Origin: Acanthaster planci
Taxonomy: Eukaryota > Echinodermata > Asteroidea > Valvatida > Acanthasteridae
DNA length: 64,000 nt
Direction of reading: 5' to 3'
Assembly: GCF_001949145.1 (NCBI RefSeq)
Contig: NW_019091406.1
Coordinates: 918,527 to 982,526 of the forward strand
The notes below the pieces were generated by a model, which saw only the letters and a program-made list of their open reading frames with translations, was not told where the DNA came from and made no database searches. Position numbers and translations under genes: made by a program. Shown here piece by piece: positions 51,401 to 54,400 of this stretch; within the stretch, counting starts at the first letter, position 1, and the number at the start of each line of letters is the position of its first letter.

Positions 51401-54400
51401 GTACATGTAGGAATGTCAACACATCAAACTTACCAATGCAGATTAGCCAAATTACTCACTGAAAAGAATGCTGGGAAACTATGTAGACCATATAAGGCCA
51501 TGTCTGAATCACTTGGCTATGGCTGGAAATTATGCACGAGTCTATGGCAGTGGCCGCAGCCAGTTCCCATAGAGTTGTGTCCAATTTCAAGCCACAGCAA
51601 AGTGATTCGGACATGGCCTTATATTGCAGGTTCATACGCACCTGTACTAATTTTCAGTGCCATCTGCACCCTGATAATAATAAAAATAATAGCAAAGCAT
51701 TTATAAGGTGCACAGTGTCTAACAGTATCTCTCATTCAGAAGTGCTAATATATTATCATTAACCCTAACCCTCCTCAATCCTTCACCTGTTGGAGGACTG
51801 AGGAGTGTTAGGGTTAATGTCTCCGGAATTCGACTGGCCTGGTGCTGCCACATCAGGCACTAACGGCTAAATGTAATAACTAGTACTATAGCTGCCCTCA
51901 CAGGTAATTTACCTCTAGGTACATTTAAAGGGGCACATAGGGGTACAGCGACTGGCCCAAGGTCGCAGCATGCTGCCACCAGCTGGTTTCAAACCCCTAA
52001 CCCTATGAAGCTACGAATCCCAACCACCAACTTACAGTGTGTGATCTTTGAACTAGGTTCCTCCTCAGTAATGAGGTCAAATGGGGGGGGGCTCTTTTGG
52101 TGTTAACCTTTGACCTTTTTGTGCTGTCCCCCCAAGTCCTATGCTGGCAAGTACGTACCTGCTCTCAGCTACGTGATCCACGTGGAAAACCCAGAAGCCA
52201 AGATCAAGATCAATTTTAAAGGAATGGCCATAGGAGATGGATTCACTGCCCCAGTCAAAGTAAGTCGCGAAGTTGGTTTCTGTCTGAGGGATGGGAATTT
52301 ATGGTTCATTTGGAAAGCATTTTGTGCAAACTCTTCATACCTATTAAAATGTTTAGCCAATAATTTCGTACGGGGCATTGCATGTGGACAGAGAGATCGA
52401 CTTCCATAGCCTGTACACTTCTGCTCTCTGCTTCACGTGTTTTATTTATCAACCATGACACGTTCAAGGCTATATGCTATGGATGGGGCAAGCAGATTTC
52501 CATAGCCTGTGCCATTTTGCTCCCTCATTCATGTCCATGTTTTTGTGTGTGTGTAGAGCCTGTTCAAGGCTGTGCCGTGGATGGGACATGTCAGGCAGAC
52601 TTCCATAGCCTGTGTCATTGCATTCCGTCATTCATTCCCACGTCTCCTTTGTGTCCGCAGCTGATTCCAGGCTATGGTGCTTTCATGCTGCAGACGGGGC
52701 AGGCCGACTTCCTTCAGAAGGAGATTATAGACAAGGCCACAGCCGAAATTGTCCTACTGATTAATGCCAAAGACTGGGAAGGCGCAGCCCATGTAATTGA
52801 ACATTCTTCTTTCCTCTAAGGGCTGGTTAAAATCACAGATGCCCCCTCCCCCAAATCCAGTAAAGGAAAAAATCGGTAAAAAAGTGAAGGAGAAATAAAG
52901 TAGAACCTGTCAGGCATAATATATTTTTAACAGGACCCAGGGTTTTTGTTTCCTGTCATTTACTATTTTTTTCCTCGGTTTTCAACATTTTGCACCTTAT
53001 TCCTGTAGTTTTTTCCTATTTTTCCCTTAAGGTCAAATGTCATGCCTGTCATTTGTTCAAAGCAGAACTACTGACTGCCATGTTAAATATCTATTCCCCT
53101 CCCCTTTCAACCATCCAAGCTGGAAATTTGGGGGGGGGGTTCGCTTCCACGAAAGGACAAGAAAGAGTTGCCTTTTTTGTATGGACCAGAGTTTGTTATT
53201 GTTGTTTGTCGGTATTTCCTGTATTCGCTTGGAATGCATTTGCATGCAGGTCTTTACATTGTGAAATTTATCGCTGAATGTTGCAAACTTGATCTGCGTT
53301 CTCAGGCGATTGACTTGCTAATAAACAGCGACACAGACAGCCTCTTCCGGAACATTACCGGCTGCACCGACTACTACAACTACATGAGAACCAACGTGAG
53401 TATCAAAATGTCTTTCAGCTTACACGTTCCCGAAAGAAAATTTCATCAACAGTCATTTACTGTGCTTCACCAGATTCAAACCCAACCGGTTTACACCAGG
53501 AAGCTTGATGGTCGTGGAATGTCCATTTACAACTCTAATCATGATTAAACCGATGAATTTGGTTCCCACTTCCCCAGACCCCTGTTGACCAGAGCTACTT
53601 CAATAATTACCTGGCCCTACCAGAGGTCAGGAAGGCCATCCACGTGGGCAACCTGACCTTCCACAACGGGGATAAGGTCTCTGACTACCTCCGGGAAGAT
53701 TTCATGCAGTCGGTGGAGGCAGAGGTGGCCTTTCTCGCTGACCAAAACTACCAGGTTGGTAGCCGGTAGAGAAGTAGTCCAGTTCATTTTCGCATGCTGT
53801 CCGAGTATTTTGCCAGGAGCATTAATGCGAGTCTTTCTTGTGAGTTTCGAGTTTGAGTACATTTCCCCAAGTGCCATTTACAAGTTCTTGATGACAAGTG
53901 TAAGGAGCTTTTTAAGGTTGACAGGCTGCTGCTGCATTATTTGGCACATTTCCACAGGTGCAGGATGGCACTTTGCCTTGATCATCACAAGGCCCAGCCA
54001 TTTTGTCATCTTGTAAGGACAAGTATGAGCACTTTCTTCATGAGAGTACGGTTTCATTTACGTTGTGACAACTCTTAAGGATTTTTCCTTTTAGTACTGG
54101 TACGAGTACTATGCCATGAAGAAATATCCGAACATAAGGCTTTTTTTGGTTGAGCATGCAAATTTGTTTGCTTGAGATGTACAGATTTGTTTGCTTGCAA
54201 GCATTTTCTTTCATTCCAATTTTATGAGTACCACTTTTTATGGGTACAAGTTTGAGCGTAGGCTTTTTGGAGTATGAGTGTGGGTTCTTTGGCATGAGTA
54301 CATGTCAAATTTCATGAGCATGGTATGTGGATTTTTTTCTGCTGAGCAATTTTTTTTCAGTCGTCTACTCTGTCAGTTTTTGATTCAAGATTGCATACTT

